Below are positions 25,418 through 34,374 of a stretch of 64,000 nt of DNA, piece by piece; position 1 is the stretch's first letter, and the number at the start of each line of letters is the position of its first letter. The stretch spans positions 2,182,001 to 2,246,000 of the forward strand of contig NZ_CP090557.1 in the NCBI RefSeq assembly GCF_021484805.1. The letters run 5' to 3'. Origin of the DNA: Tellurirhabdus bombi. Lineage in GTDB: Bacteria; Bacteroidota; Bacteroidia; Cytophagales; Spirosomataceae. Under the pieces are notes generated by a model. The model saw nothing but the letters and a program-made list of their open reading frames with translations. It made no database searches and was not told the origin of the DNA. Made by a program: the position numbers and the translations under genes.

Positions 25418-27844
25418 ATGCTACGTAACTACTTCAAAATTGCCTGGCGAAACTTGATGAAGAGCAAGATTTTCTCGTTCATCAACGTCGTTGGACTAGC
25501 CGTTGGTTTGACGTGCTGTATCCTGATTGCTGCCTTTGTAACGGATGAGTTGAGTTATGATCGGTATCCAGCTCAGGCGGAGCAGATTTACCGAGTTGAA
25601 TTACACCTAACTGAAAATGAGAGCGTAACTGATTTTTCGAATGTAGACGGGGCAGTTGGCCCGGGCATAAAGGAGGCTTTCCCGGAGGTGCAGAATGTTA
25701 CTCGTCTGTTGCCGAGGGGAGACGTTTTCATGCGTTACGAAGATAAGCAGTTTAAGGAAAAAACCATCGCCTTTGTTGATTCCAACTTTCTGGAAATCTT
25801 CTCGCTTCCGCTGTCGGAGGGCGATCGCAAAACGGCACTCAGGGAACCGGGGTCAATTGTCGTTACCAGAGCATTTGCGCAAAAATATTTTGGAAATGGC
25901 CCCGCGCTGGGTAAAGCAATCCTGTTTGGGAAAAGTGAAGAGGTTCGTAAAGTGACGGGCGTCATCGAAAAAATTCCCGGCAACACGCATTTTCACTTCG
26001 ATGCTTTTTTGAGTACGGCTGATCTGGGCCAGCGGCAACCTACCTGGAGTAACGTTGGATTTTACACGTACATCGTTCTGGATAAAAACGCAGATCCGGC
26101 AAAACTGGAAGCCAAATTTCCGCAATTGGTGGCCAAGCACGTGGTTCCAGAAATACAGCGCGATATGGGCGTCAGTCTGGCCGAAGCCCAAAAGTCGGTC
26201 AATACGTTTCGCTTTTTTCTCCTGCCGTTGACGGACATTCACCTGCATTCTGCTTCGAAGTTCGAACTGGCGGCAAATGGCAATATTAATTCGGTTTATA
26301 TTTTCAGCATTCTGGCCGTTTTTATTCTGCTCCTGGCGATTGTCAATTTTACCAACTTATCGACGGCCAGTGCTGCGGGACGCGCTAAAGAAATTGGGAT
26401 CCGAAAGGTAATGGGTTCGGTCAAGGCGCAGTTGATTAACCAGTTCCTGCTCGAATCCATTTTGCTTACGTTTCTGGCCCTGCTGCTCGCCGTGCTGGCC
26501 AGTAGTCTGTTGTTGCCTTATTTCAATCAACTGGCCGGGAAAGAAATTCTGCTCCCTAGCCTGTTGTCGGTACGAAATCTCGTTTTGATGTTGGTCTTTG
26601 GCCTTGGCGTGGGGGTCCTGGCAGGGGCTTATCCGGCTTTTTTGCTTTCGCTATCCAAAATCACGGCGGTTTTGAAAGGCGGGTCCACCTTACAGGCGAG
26701 TCGGCGCAGTGCGTTACGAAGTGGCCTGGTTGTCTTTCAGTTTGCCATTTCCGGGACGTTGATCATCGCCACAACGGTGGCTTACCAGCAATTGCATTTC
26801 ATGCAGAATAAAACGGTCGGGTATGACAAAGACCAGGTTTTGGTGATTCAGGATTCCTACATGCTGGGTCAGAATGAAAAAGTATTCAAACAGCAACTGC
26901 TCGGAGATAGTCGCGTCATTCAGGCGAGTGTTTCGGGAAATGTTCCGGTAGGTCTGGGCAGCGGCACGGAAGGCACGCAGATTTACGCGAAACGAGAGCA
27001 GGGCAACGAGCAGCGCGCCGAAATTCAGACGGGTGTTTACCGGGTAGATGAGGACTACCTCGCTACTTTGGGCATACAATTGAAAGCAGGACGGTTTCTT
27101 TCGAAAGAATTTTTGAGCGATACGGCAGCGGCCATCATCAACGAAACGGCTGTTCGCGAATTAGGTCTGGGAAAAACCAGCCCCATCGGTAAAAAGATTG
27201 TTCGTTCCGGGCAAAGGGAGTTTACCATCGTTGGCGTGGTGAAGGACTTTCATTACACATCTACCCGGCAAAAAATTGCGCCGCTGGTGATGTTATCCAT
27301 GCGCAATTCTGGGGCGATTCTGGTAAAAGTCAAAGCCACGGACGTTGCGGAGCTGGTGGCTTCGTTCAAGCAGCAATGGGCCGCCTTTAATCCGCCTGCC
27401 CCTTTTACGTACACGTTTCTGGACGATCGTTTTGAGTCCTTGTACGAAAGTGAACAGAAGACCAGCCAATTGTTCACCATCTTCGCGGTGATATCGATTG
27501 TTATTGCCTGTCTGGGCTTGTTTGGGCTGGCGGCCTTTACCGCCGAGAGTCGCACGAAGGAGATTGGCGTTCGAAAGGTGTTGGGTGCCTCGGTGCCAAA
27601 TATCATTTTGCTCCTCTCCGGTGATTTCCTGAAGCTGGTGCTCATTGCCATCGTTATCGCGTCGCCGCTGGCGTGGTTCGCCATGAATCGCTGGCTGGAA
27701 GATTTTGCCTACCGGGTCGAAATTAGCTGGTGGGTCTTTGCACTGGCGGGTGTTCTGGCCGTTGTCATTGCGTTTGTAACCGTGAGCTTTCAGAGCGTCA
27801 AAGCCGCGTTGACAAATCCCGTGAAAAGCCTGAAGGCCGAATAG
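25418..27844 (+). CDS. ABC transporter permease P10 (FtsX/MacB type)
   Basis: This 808-residue permease starts MLRNYFKIAWRNLMKSKIF. It has YDRYPAQAEQIYRV after helix 1, VTGVIEKIPGNTHFHFDAF in the first periplasmic domain, AKEIGIRKVMGS near residue 322, VVKDFHYTSTRQKIAPL in the second periplasmic domain and TKEIGVRKVLGAS near 713. The tail is NPVKSLKAE. It is closest in style to P7 (STLQASRRSALRSGLVVFQFAIS compared with the P7 LRSGLVVFQFMMS stretch). It lies 73 bp after P9, with no strong promoter seen in the gap, so cotranscription is likely. Confidence 0.94.
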   Translation: MLRNYFKIAWRNLMKSKIFSFINVVGLAVGLTCCILIAAFVTDELSYDRYPAQAEQIYRVELHLTENESVTDFSNVDGAVGPGIKEAFPEVQNVTRLLPRGDVFMRYEDKQFKEKTIAFVDSNFLEIFSLPLSEGDRKTALREPGSIVVTRAFAQKYFGNGPALGKAILFGKSEEVRKVTGVIEKIPGNTHFHFDAFLSTADLGQRQPTWSNVGFYTYIVLDKNADPAKLEAKFPQLVAKHVVPEIQRDMGVSLAEAQKSVNTFRFFLLPLTDIHLHSASKFELAANGNINSVYIFSILAVFILLLAIVNFTNLSTASAAGRAKEIGIRKVMGSVKAQLINQFLLESILLTFLALLLAVLASSLLLPYFNQLAGKEILLPSLLSVRNLVLMLVFGLGVGVLAGAYPAFLLSLSKITAVLKGGSTLQASRRSALRSGLVVFQFAISGTLIIATTVAYQQLHFMQNKTVGYDKDQVLVIQDSYMLGQNEKVFKQQLLGDSRVIQASVSGNVPVGLGSGTEGTQIYAKREQGNEQRAEIQTGVYRVDEDYLATLGIQLKAGRFLSKEFLSDTAAAIINETAVRELGLGKTSPIGKKIVRSGQREFTIVGVVKDFHYTSTRQKIAPLVMLSMRNSGAILVKVKATDVAELVASFKQQWAAFNPPAPFTYTFLDDRFESLYESEQKTSQLFTIFAVISIVIACLGLFGLAAFTAESRTKEIGVRKVLGASVPNIILLLSGDFLKLVLIAIVIASPLAWFAMNRWLEDFAYRVEISWWVFALAGVLAVVIAFVTVSFQSVKAALTNPVKSLKAE

Positions 27845-27907
27845 AGGAAATCTGGTTTGTTTCTATTAAATCTGAAATCTACCACCTACTATACCTACAC
27901 ACGGCAT

Positions 27908-30358
27908 ATGCTCAAGAACTATCTTAAAATTGCGTATCGAAACCTAATCAGGCAGAAAGGCTTTTCGGCGATCAACATTACAGGCCTCACCGTTGGGCTT
28001 ACCTGCTGCTGTTTGATCGTCTTGTTTGTGCGGCATGAATTGAGCTACGATACCTTCCAGAAAAAATACGACCGCATCTACCGGATTACGTACCTGCCGA
28101 AATTCGCGGGACTAACGGAACCGCTGGCATTAACCCCGCCGCCGGTCTCGCCTTTGCTGACGGAAGCCTTCTCGGAAATCGAAAGATCAGCGCGTGTATA
28201 CCGCAGCAGCGCCACCATTGAAGTGCCTAACCAACGGCATGAAAATCCGCTCAAATTCGATGAAGAGCGTTTCTTCTTCGGAGACTCGACCCTATTGGAT
28301 ATTTTCTCGTTCCAGTTCCGGCAGGGCGATCCGCGTACGGCGCTGAAAGACAAGTTCACCGTGGTTATCACCGACGAAATTGCCGCCAAGTATTTCGGGT
28401 CTGAAAATCCGTTGGGAAAAACGCTGCTTTACGAAGGGAAGCACCCGTTGCGGGTGACGGGCGTGGTGGATAAATTCCCGGATAACTCGCATATCCACCT
28501 GGATTTGCTGGCTAATTATGAGACCATGTTCGCGACGGAAAGCGAAACGGCCCGCCAAAATCTTCCGCAAAATTGGGTCATTTCGCACGGCTATACGTAT
28601 GTTCTGCTCCGACCGGGCCGTTCGCCAGAGACAGTGAATGCGCGTTTTCCGCAGTTTTTGATGACTCATGCCGATAAAGAATTGGCGAAAGACATTGTGT
28701 ATAAGCTGGAAGCCATGAAGGATTTTCACCTTCGGTCCGACGCGCAGAACACCCCCGAAGCACCGGGCAGCCTGACTTATCTGTACATTTTTGTCGGTAT
28801 TGCCTTGATTACGCTGCTAATCGCCTGCATCAACTTCGTGAATCTGTCAACGGCGCGGTCGCTGAAACGGGCGAAGGAGGTGGGCATTCGAAAAGTATTG
28901 GGCAGCGAAAAAAAGCAGTTAATTGCGCAATTTTTGGGTGAATCCATGCTGTTGAGTTTCATTGCGTTGGCTCTGACTTTTGTGGCAATTGCGCTGTTAT
29001 TACCCGCTCTGAACAACCTGACCGGCAAGCAATTTACGCTAGGTTACGTCCTGAATGACGGCTGGTTTGTGGCTGCCTTTGTTGGAATTGCGCTGCTGAC
29101 GGGGCTGCTTTCCGGTAGTTACCCCGCCTTTTTTGTATCCGGTTTTCAGCCCATCGCCACGTTGAAAGGAAGTTTTATAAGCCGTAAGGCCAAGGGTGGG
29201 GCCGTGCGTCAATTACTGCTTGGCGTGCAGTTTGTGGCTTCCATTGCCTTGATTATCGGTGCTTTGGTTACGTTTCAGCAGTTGCGCTACGTGCAGAACC
29301 AGCCGTTGGGGTTTAAAAAAGACTTTATTATCACGGCCAATACTCGAAACGAAAAAATTACCAATGTATTCGCGAATCGAACCGACAGCACGTATTATCG
29401 TCTGAGGACGTTCCGGGATATTTTGCTGAAAAACCCGCAGATTCAGCAGGTTACCTTATCAACGGGGGGCATGGGAGCCGGGTCGGTTCGGCGCAATGTG
29501 GTACCGGAAGGCCGTACCAGCGATGATCTGCTGTTCATTGGAGCGATGGGCGTAGATTTTAATTTTGCCCAGACGTACGGTCTTAAATTCGTAGCAGGGC
29601 GGGATCTGTCTGAAGATTTCCCGACCGATAAAACGGAGGGTTTTCTGATCAACGAGACGGGGGTCAAACAATTAGGCTGGAAAACGGCGGCGGAAGCCGT
29701 TGGGAAGTCGCTCAATCTGGAAGGCAAGCAGGGCAAAATTGTCGGAGTACTGAAAGATTTTCATAACCAATCGCTGCAAAATCCCATCGAAGGCATGTTG
29801 CTGACCATCGATCAGCCCTTATTAAGGCTGTTTTCCATCAAGATAAACACCCAGAACAGCGCTGAAACTATTAAGGTGATTCAAAAAGAGTGGGATCGGT
29901 ATTTCCCGGAAAAAGAATTTGCGTATGAATTTCTGGATCAGACCATCGAGCGTCTGTATGAGCGCGAGCAGCGATTTGGCAAGCTCATTGGCTATTTTGC
30001 CGGTCTGGCTATCTTGATTTCCTGCCTTGGTTTGTACGGACTGGTGGCACTAGTAACGCAGCAGAAAACTAAGGAAATCGGCATTCGCAAAGTGCTGGGC
30101 GCGTCGGTTGGCAGCATCGTCGGGCTCTTGTCGCGGGATTTTGTTCTGCTGGTTGTGGCGTCTCTGGTTATAGCCTCGCCGCTCGCGTGGTGGGTCATGA
30201 ACGACTGGCTAAAAGGGTTCGCTTACCGCATTGACCTGGCGTGGTGGATTTTTGCGCTGGCGGGGCTGCTGGTTGTAGTCGTAACGTTGCTGACGGTGAG
30301 TCTCCAAAGCATCAAGGCCGCTTTAATTAATCCGGTGAAGAGTCTACGGAGCGAATAA
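27908..30358 (+). CDS. ABC transporter permease P11 (FtsX/MacB type)
   Basis: This 816-residue permease uses ATG 27908 (MLKNYLKIAYRNLIRQKGF); the 17 residues upstream in frame lack any family match. It has YDTFQKKYDRIYRI after helix 1, AKEVGIRKVLGSEKKQ near residue 322, VLKDFHNQSLQNPIEGM in the second periplasmic domain and TKEIGIRKVLGAS near 721, where the preceding segment is VTQQK rather than the common TAEQR. The tail is NPVKSLRSE. It is the last permease of the left array and converges with the DUF1080 gene across a bidirectional terminator. Confidence 0.94.
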   Translation: MLKNYLKIAYRNLIRQKGFSAINITGLTVGLTCCCLIVLFVRHELSYDTFQKKYDRIYRITYLPKFAGLTEPLALTPPPVSPLLTEAFSEIERSARVYRSSATIEVPNQRHENPLKFDEERFFFGDSTLLDIFSFQFRQGDPRTALKDKFTVVITDEIAAKYFGSENPLGKTLLYEGKHPLRVTGVVDKFPDNSHIHLDLLANYETMFATESETARQNLPQNWVISHGYTYVLLRPGRSPETVNARFPQFLMTHADKELAKDIVYKLEAMKDFHLRSDAQNTPEAPGSLTYLYIFVGIALITLLIACINFVNLSTARSLKRAKEVGIRKVLGSEKKQLIAQFLGESMLLSFIALALTFVAIALLLPALNNLTGKQFTLGYVLNDGWFVAAFVGIALLTGLLSGSYPAFFVSGFQPIATLKGSFISRKAKGGAVRQLLLGVQFVASIALIIGALVTFQQLRYVQNQPLGFKKDFIITANTRNEKITNVFANRTDSTYYRLRTFRDILLKNPQIQQVTLSTGGMGAGSVRRNVVPEGRTSDDLLFIGAMGVDFNFAQTYGLKFVAGRDLSEDFPTDKTEGFLINETGVKQLGWKTAAEAVGKSLNLEGKQGKIVGVLKDFHNQSLQNPIEGMLLTIDQPLLRLFSIKINTQNSAETIKVIQKEWDRYFPEKEFAYEFLDQTIERLYEREQRFGKLIGYFAGLAILISCLGLYGLVALVTQQKTKEIGIRKVLGASVGSIVGLLSRDFVLLVVASLVIASPLAWWVMNDWLKGFAYRIDLAWWIFALAGLLVVVVTLLTVSLQSIKAALINPVKSLRSE

Positions 30359-30365
30359 GGTGGCC

Positions 30366-30402
30366 TTTTCTGGTTGGGCGCTTTATAGGCCCAACCAGAA
30401 AA
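30366..30402. terminator. Bidirectional terminator between P11 and DUF1080
   Basis: A perfect 14-bp stem (30366-30379 with 30389-30402) and a 9-base loop lie between two convergent genes. The arms start and end in TTTT/AAAA runs, so it can work for both strands. Confidence 0.85.
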
Positions 30403-30406
30403 GAAG

Positions 30407-31054
30407 CTATTTTTTGGTGAGTTCCATCAACCGAATATTCCGCCAGCGCACTTCCATTGGACGCTCTACCTTAGTGCCGTGTACTTGCAGGGCAATAAAG
30501 CCGGTGGTTGCCAGTGTATCGGTATAATCGGTGGTTTTTACGCCGTTCAGGAATATTTTGACAGATTTCCCCCAGGCTTCGATGCGGTATTTATTCCAGT
30601 CGTGCTTTTTATACGCTTTTTGACCGGCCGGATTGTCTTTGAGGTTAACCAGCCAGGCCCGCCGGGCTTCGTCGTACAGGCCACCGCTCCAGGCCCGGGT
30701 AGAGGCGTCGATTTCGGCCTGGTAGCCGTGTACGCGCCCATTTTTGTAGGAGGGTAGACTCTGGCTCCGAAACTGAATCCCCGAATTCATGGCGGTGTCC
30801 ATCTTGGCCTCCAGCTCCAGAACAAAATCATCGTAATTCCTATCCGTACACAAAAACGTGTTCTGCGAATTGGGTTTGGAAGTGCCCACAATCTCGCCGT
30901 TTTCAATGCGGTAGTCATTCTTCACTTTTTCACCCCGGATGGTCCAGCCGGAGAAATCTTTCCCGTTAAAGAGAGAAACCCACTTGTCCTTTTCAGGTGC
31001 GATAAAGGCAGCCAGAAACAGCAGATTGAGTAAGGCAAAAGATGCTTTTTTCAT
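30407..31054 (-). CDS. Secreted DUF1080 (3-keto-disaccharide hydrolase domain) protein
   Basis: This 215-residue protein has an N-terminal signal-like segment (MKKASFALLNLLFLAAFIA) and one concanavalin-like DUF1080 domain filling the rest: WVSLFNGKDFSGWTIRG at the start, then NYDDFVLELEAKMD, NSGIQFRSQS, VHGYQAEID, and the end strand VRWRNIRLMEL. These are hallmark segments of the family, members of which cleave 3-keto-glycosides. The length is normal for a single-domain member. It is probably periplasmic and takes part in sugar breakdown. Its neighbours do not form an obvious pathway with it. Confidence 0.92.
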   Translation of the reverse strand: MKKASFALLNLLFLAAFIAPEKDKWVSLFNGKDFSGWTIRGEKVKNDYRIENGEIVGTSKPNSQNTFLCTDRNYDDFVLELEAKMDTAMNSGIQFRSQSLPSYKNGRVHGYQAEIDASTRAWSGGLYDEARRAWLVNLKDNPAGQKAYKKHDWNKYRIEAWGKSVKIFLNGVKTTDYTDTLATTGFIALQVHGTKVERPMEVRWRNIRLMELTKK

Positions 31055-31124
31055 GAGCGCGGTTGGTTAATTGCAGCGTTTACTAAAGTCTGGAAAAAGC
31101 ATAATCTACCCGGTTTGCGGCTGG

Positions 31125-31712
31125 CTACTGGCTAGCGTCGGGAGCAGCAAAAATCTTTTTGTCGGTGATCAGCTCCCGGTGCTCTTCCAGAAATTGCTTG
31201 AACAACCGGATCTCTTCCATCTGCTTTTCAATTGGATGCGTGAGCGAATAACTTTCCACGTAAACATCCTTGAAGTCGGTAATCAGGTATTCCATTAGGC
31301 GAATGCCGCGTTTTTTCAGGGCGTGGAGGTACAGATTCTGGTGGTTGTGCACGAAGCGGTTGGGCTGGTAGGACGCCGTGGTTTTAATATCAACAGCTTT
31401 GAACTTACCGATCAGATCGACATAGCCATAAAACAGAACATCATCGATCTGGTACGTGCAGTACACCTGGGTTTCGACGATGGGGCGGGGGAGAAGCTTG
31501 CGGATTTTTTGCAGAATGTCAACGCTGAACTGCTCTTCGCCCTCACCTTTGACAACGGCATCTTCAAAACGGGTGCCTCGTTCCTGCGCAACAGTGGTTG
31601 GGCTTGGAACGCGGTTAATGGTATCGAGCAGTTGCTGAGCCCCAAAATTGGCTCCGTTCAGGTAACGGGAAAAGGTATTCAGCAAGGTTGGGTAGAAGCG
31701 GTATCGAATCAT
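31125..31712 (-). CDS. PD-(D/E)XK nuclease superfamily protein
   Basis: This 195-residue protein looks like a small RecB/Cas4-type nuclease. Visible motifs are ERGTRFEDAV (Glu 45 and Glu 50), YGYVDLIG (Asp 99) and AVDIKTT (Asp 108, Lys 110), which together match the G-x-x-hE, D and D-x-K series of PD-(D/E)XK enzymes. There is no helicase or CRISPR gene nearby, so its role in the cell is unclear; DNA repair or defence are the usual options. Directly upstream, between the DMT gene stop and this start, lies a 19-bp-arm inverted repeat that would be in its leader. Confidence 0.75.
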   Translation of the reverse strand: MIRYRFYPTLLNTFSRYLNGANFGAQQLLDTINRVPSPTTVAQERGTRFEDAVVKGEGEEQFSVDILQKIRKLLPRPIVETQVYCTYQIDDVLFYGYVDLIGKFKAVDIKTTASYQPNRFVHNHQNLYLHALKKRGIRLMEYLITDFKDVYVESYSLTHPIEKQMEEIRLFKQFLEEHRELITDKKIFAAPDASQ

Positions 31713-31715
31713 AAA

Positions 31716-31779
31716 ACCATAGACTTTAGTCCGTCAACAAGACAGATGCGGTTTGTGTTCACGGACCAAAGTCTATGGT
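31716..31779. repeat. Long inverted repeat (19-base arms) before the nuclease gene
   Basis: The arms are at 31716-31734 and 31761-31779, with 18 of 19 positions complementary and a 26-base loop. In RNA from the - strand the single mismatch becomes a G-U pair. It fills almost the whole space between the DMT transporter stop and the nuclease start. There is no T-run after it, so it is not a textbook terminator. Confidence 0.85.
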
Positions 31780-31783
31780 AGAA

Positions 31784-32227
31784 TCAGTTTTTAACCACCA
31801 GTATGGCACCCACAAGAACGAGTACTACGCCCAGAAGTCGCCAGCCATTAGCTGAATGCTGCACGAACCCCATCAGGCCATAATGATCGTAGATAACGGC
31901 CGCAATGAGCTGGCCAGCGATGCTCAGGCAAAGCAGGCTGGCTACGCCAACGCGCGGGACGGCCACAATAACCGTAACGATGTAGAACGCGCCTAGCAGG
32001 CCACCCGTCCATTTCCACCAGCTAATTTGCCGGACCGCTTCGAGCGTTGGTATTGGACCACCAATGATTAGTTGAAGACCAATAAGCGAGAAAAAACCAA
32101 TGGCAAAAGAGCCGACGGCCGCTAGTAGGGGATTGGACAGTCCTTGCCGGAGCTGAGAATTAACCCCCGATTGAGTGCTGTTGGCCACCCCGGTCAGAAA
32201 CGCAAAAAGGTAATATAAAATCGCCAT
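31784..32227 (-). CDS. DMT family transporter (YdcZ/DUF606 type)
   Basis: This 147-residue hydrophobic protein has about five membrane segments: AILYYLFAFLTGVANSTQSG, a segment around LLAAVGSFAIGFFSLIGLQLI, WTGGLLGAFYIVTVIVAVP, VASLLCLSIAGQLIAAVIYDHYGLMGF and LLGVVLVLVGAILVV. The motif NSTQSGVNSQLRQGLSNPLLAA is typical of the short YdcZ (DUF606) branch of the drug/metabolite transporter superfamily, and the length is normal. It starts 5 bp after the manA stop, so the two are probably cotranscribed. The substrate is unknown. Confidence 0.88.
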   Translation of the reverse strand: MAILYYLFAFLTGVANSTQSGVNSQLRQGLSNPLLAAVGSFAIGFFSLIGLQLIIGGPIPTLEAVRQISWWKWTGGLLGAFYIVTVIVAVPRVGVASLLCLSIAGQLIAAVIYDHYGLMGFVQHSANGWRLLGVVLVLVGAILVVKN

Positions 32228-32232
32228 ATTGC

Positions 32233-33210
32233 TTACGGAACATACGACTCCAGCAACGTCATCTCACCATCTGGAATCAGGGTGATTTGCTTGATGGCGG
32301 CGGGGATAAGAGCGCATTCACCCGTGCGCAAACTGGTTTGAGCCCCTTCGGCCTGGATGGTGACACCGCCCCCGACGCAGACCAGAATCACAAACGAATC
32401 GATGTGGGCATAGTCGTGCATCACTTCCTGATCAAAATGGATCACATTGGTCGTGAAATACGGACAACTAACCGCATTGACACTCTGGTTCAGCCGCGAT
32501 TCGTAGTGGGTTTTGTAATCGTCGTAATGTTTGTAATCAATGGCGTCGACGGCGAGTTCGGTGTGCAGTTCCCGCGTCTGGCCTTTATCGTCTTTCCGGT
32601 CAAAATCGTAGATGCGGTAGGTAATGTCGGAGGTTTGCTGAATTTCGGCCAGCAAGCAACCCTTACCGATGTAGTGAACGCGGCCTGCGGGCAGAAAAAA
32701 TACATCACCTTCCTCGACTTTCTCCATGTTCAGGATATCGGGCAAGGTATTTTCTTCCACTGCTTTGATGTATTCTTCGCGGCTCACTTCCCGGTTAAAA
32801 CCCGAGTTCAGCTCAGCCCCTTCGTCGGCCTGAAGGATATACCACATTTCGGTTTTTCCGAAGCTGTTATGCCGTTTTTTCGCCAGTTCGTCGTTCGGGT
32901 GTACCTGAATCGACAGATCGTCGTTGGCATCGATGAACTTCACCAGCAGGGGAAAGGTGTCGCCGAATTTTTCGTAAACATGCGCTCCCACCAGATCCCC
33001 TTTGTGTTCAGCCAGAAGCGCTTCCAGACTTTGGCCTTTTAGCGCTCCTTCTTTCACCACGGAGACGTTGCCCTCCACGCCCGAAATTTCCCAGGTTTCG
33101 CCGCAGTTGGGCAGGGGAGAAAAATCTTTTCCGAGAACCGTTTTAATTTTCTGGCCGCCCCAGATTTTGTCTTTGAAAATGGTTTCAAACGTGAGTGGAT
33201 AGAGAGACAT
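32233..33210 (-). CDS. manA: Mannose-6-phosphate isomerase, type I
   Basis: This 325-residue cupin-type isomerase interconverts mannose-6-phosphate and fructose-6-phosphate in the cytoplasm. It has FKDKIWGGQKIKTVLGK near the N-terminus, DDLSIQVHPND and KTEMWYILQADEGAEL (zinc-binding His and Glu), GDVFFLPAGRVHYIGKGCLLAEIQQTSDITYRIYDF (second cupin strand set) and a C-terminal cupin with ECALIPAA. The length fits the short bacterial class. It lies upstream of the DMT transporter and downstream of the ArgE-like gene (26 bp), all on the - strand. Confidence 0.93.
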   Translation of the reverse strand: MSLYPLTFETIFKDKIWGGQKIKTVLGKDFSPLPNCGETWEISGVEGNVSVVKEGALKGQSLEALLAEHKGDLVGAHVYEKFGDTFPLLVKFIDANDDLSIQVHPNDELAKKRHNSFGKTEMWYILQADEGAELNSGFNREVSREEYIKAVEENTLPDILNMEKVEEGDVFFLPAGRVHYIGKGCLLAEIQQTSDITYRIYDFDRKDDKGQTRELHTELAVDAIDYKHYDDYKTHYESRLNQSVNAVSCPYFTTNVIHFDQEVMHDYAHIDSFVILVCVGGGVTIQAEGAQTSLRTGECALIPAAIKQITLIPDGEMTLLESYVP

Positions 33211-33236
33211 AGTGTTTGTTTTAGTGTTTCGGCTAG

Positions 33237-34319
33237 TTACAGAACTTGCTCCAGCATACGAATATACAATTCGACGCCCTGTTCAATTTCCCGCAAATAA
33301 ATAAATTCATCGGCCGTATGCGAACGCTCCGAATGGCCCGGACCGCATTTCAGCGAAGGACAGTCGAGCAGCGCCTGGTCGGAGGTGGTGGGCGAGCCGT
33401 AGGTCTCCCGGCCCAGCCAGATTCCGGCCTTCACGATGGGGTGATCCTCCGGAATACTCGACGGTTTCAGCCGAATTGAGCGCGGCTTGACTTCCGATTG
33501 AATGTGACGCTGAATGGTTTCAACAATCTCTTCCAGGGTGTATTGCTCGGTGGCCCGAACGTCAATGGTAAAGCTGCACGCATCGGGCACCACGTTGTGC
33601 TGCGAACCAGCATTGATCACCGTCACGGACATTTTGATGGGTCCCAGCGTGGGCGACACTTTTGGAAACTGATAATTCGTAATCCATTCGATGTCTTTCA
33701 GGGCTTTGTAGATGGCATTTTCGCCTTCGTTGCGGGCCGCGTGTCCCGATTTTCCGTGCGCTACGCAGTCAAGCACCAGCAAGCCTTTTTCGGCAATAGC
33801 CAGGTGCATCTGGGTTGGTTCGCCCACAATGGCAAAGCTGATGGGAGGCATCTCGGGCAGAATGAGTTCCAGCCCTTCGCGGCCCGAAATTTCTTCTTCA
33901 GCCGTAGCCGCCAGGATCAGGTTATAAGCCATATCCTGCTTTTTATAAAAATGGCAGAAGGCGGCGATAAGCGACACCAGACAACCGCCGGCATCGTTGC
34001 TACCCAGACCATACAGTTTTCCTTCGCGTTCGAGCGGTTTGAACGGATCGAGTTTCCAGGAAGGATTGGGTTTCACCGTGTCGTGGTGAGAGTTCAGCAG
34101 AATCGTTGGCTTGGCCGGATCGAAATAACGATTGTGCGTCCAGATGTTATTTTTGGTTCGTTTGTAAGGAATACCGTGTTCCTGGAAAAACTGCTCGATC
34201 AGCTGGGCAGTTTTTGCTTCTTCGCGGCTGAAAGACGGCGTTGCAATCAGGCGTTTTAGCAGATAGATGGCTGATTCTGTAATGGTTTCCAACGAGTAGG
34301 CCGTTAATTGTGAAATCAT
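33237..34319 (-). CDS. M20 family deacylase, ArgE-like (N-acetyl- or N-succinyl-amino acid deacylase)
   Basis: This 360-residue cytoplasmic zinc hydrolase has the motifs TILLNSHHDTVKPN (metal His and Asp), GLGSNDAGGCLVSL (bridging Asp), LAATAEEEISGREG (catalytic Glu pair), GKSGHAARNEGENAIYKA (lid) and CGPGHSERSHTADEFIYLRE (C-terminal metal His). In Bacteroidota the closest biochemical role is arginine synthesis, removing the acyl group from acetyl- or succinyl-ornithine/citrulline. No other arg genes are in the window, so the specific substrate is inferred. It is distinct from the secreted M20 protein at 4495-5802. Confidence 0.86.
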   Translation of the reverse strand: MISQLTAYSLETITESAIYLLKRLIATPSFSREEAKTAQLIEQFFQEHGIPYKRTKNNIWTHNRYFDPAKPTILLNSHHDTVKPNPSWKLDPFKPLEREGKLYGLGSNDAGGCLVSLIAAFCHFYKKQDMAYNLILAATAEEEISGREGLELILPEMPPISFAIVGEPTQMHLAIAEKGLLVLDCVAHGKSGHAARNEGENAIYKALKDIEWITNYQFPKVSPTLGPIKMSVTVINAGSQHNVVPDACSFTIDVRATEQYTLEEIVETIQRHIQSEVKPRSIRLKPSSIPEDHPIVKAGIWLGRETYGSPTTSDQALLDCPSLKCGPGHSERSHTADEFIYLREIEQGVELYIRMLEQVL

Positions 34320-34374
34320 ATCCTCTTCAAGTACAAGTTACAAATGCCAGTCTCAGACGGTGTTCTGAGGTGGT

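Noticed and set aside
31125-31712. Nuclease-like gene as a Cas4 or part of a defence island
   Set aside because: The motifs fit PD-(D/E)XK in general, but no four-Cys cluster, cas gene, methylase or helicase is present nearby.
32287-34259. Long + strand frames opposite manA and the ArgE-like gene (32287-33042, 33498-34259)
   Set aside because: Both are shadows of clearly conserved enzymes on the - strand and show no domain or signal.
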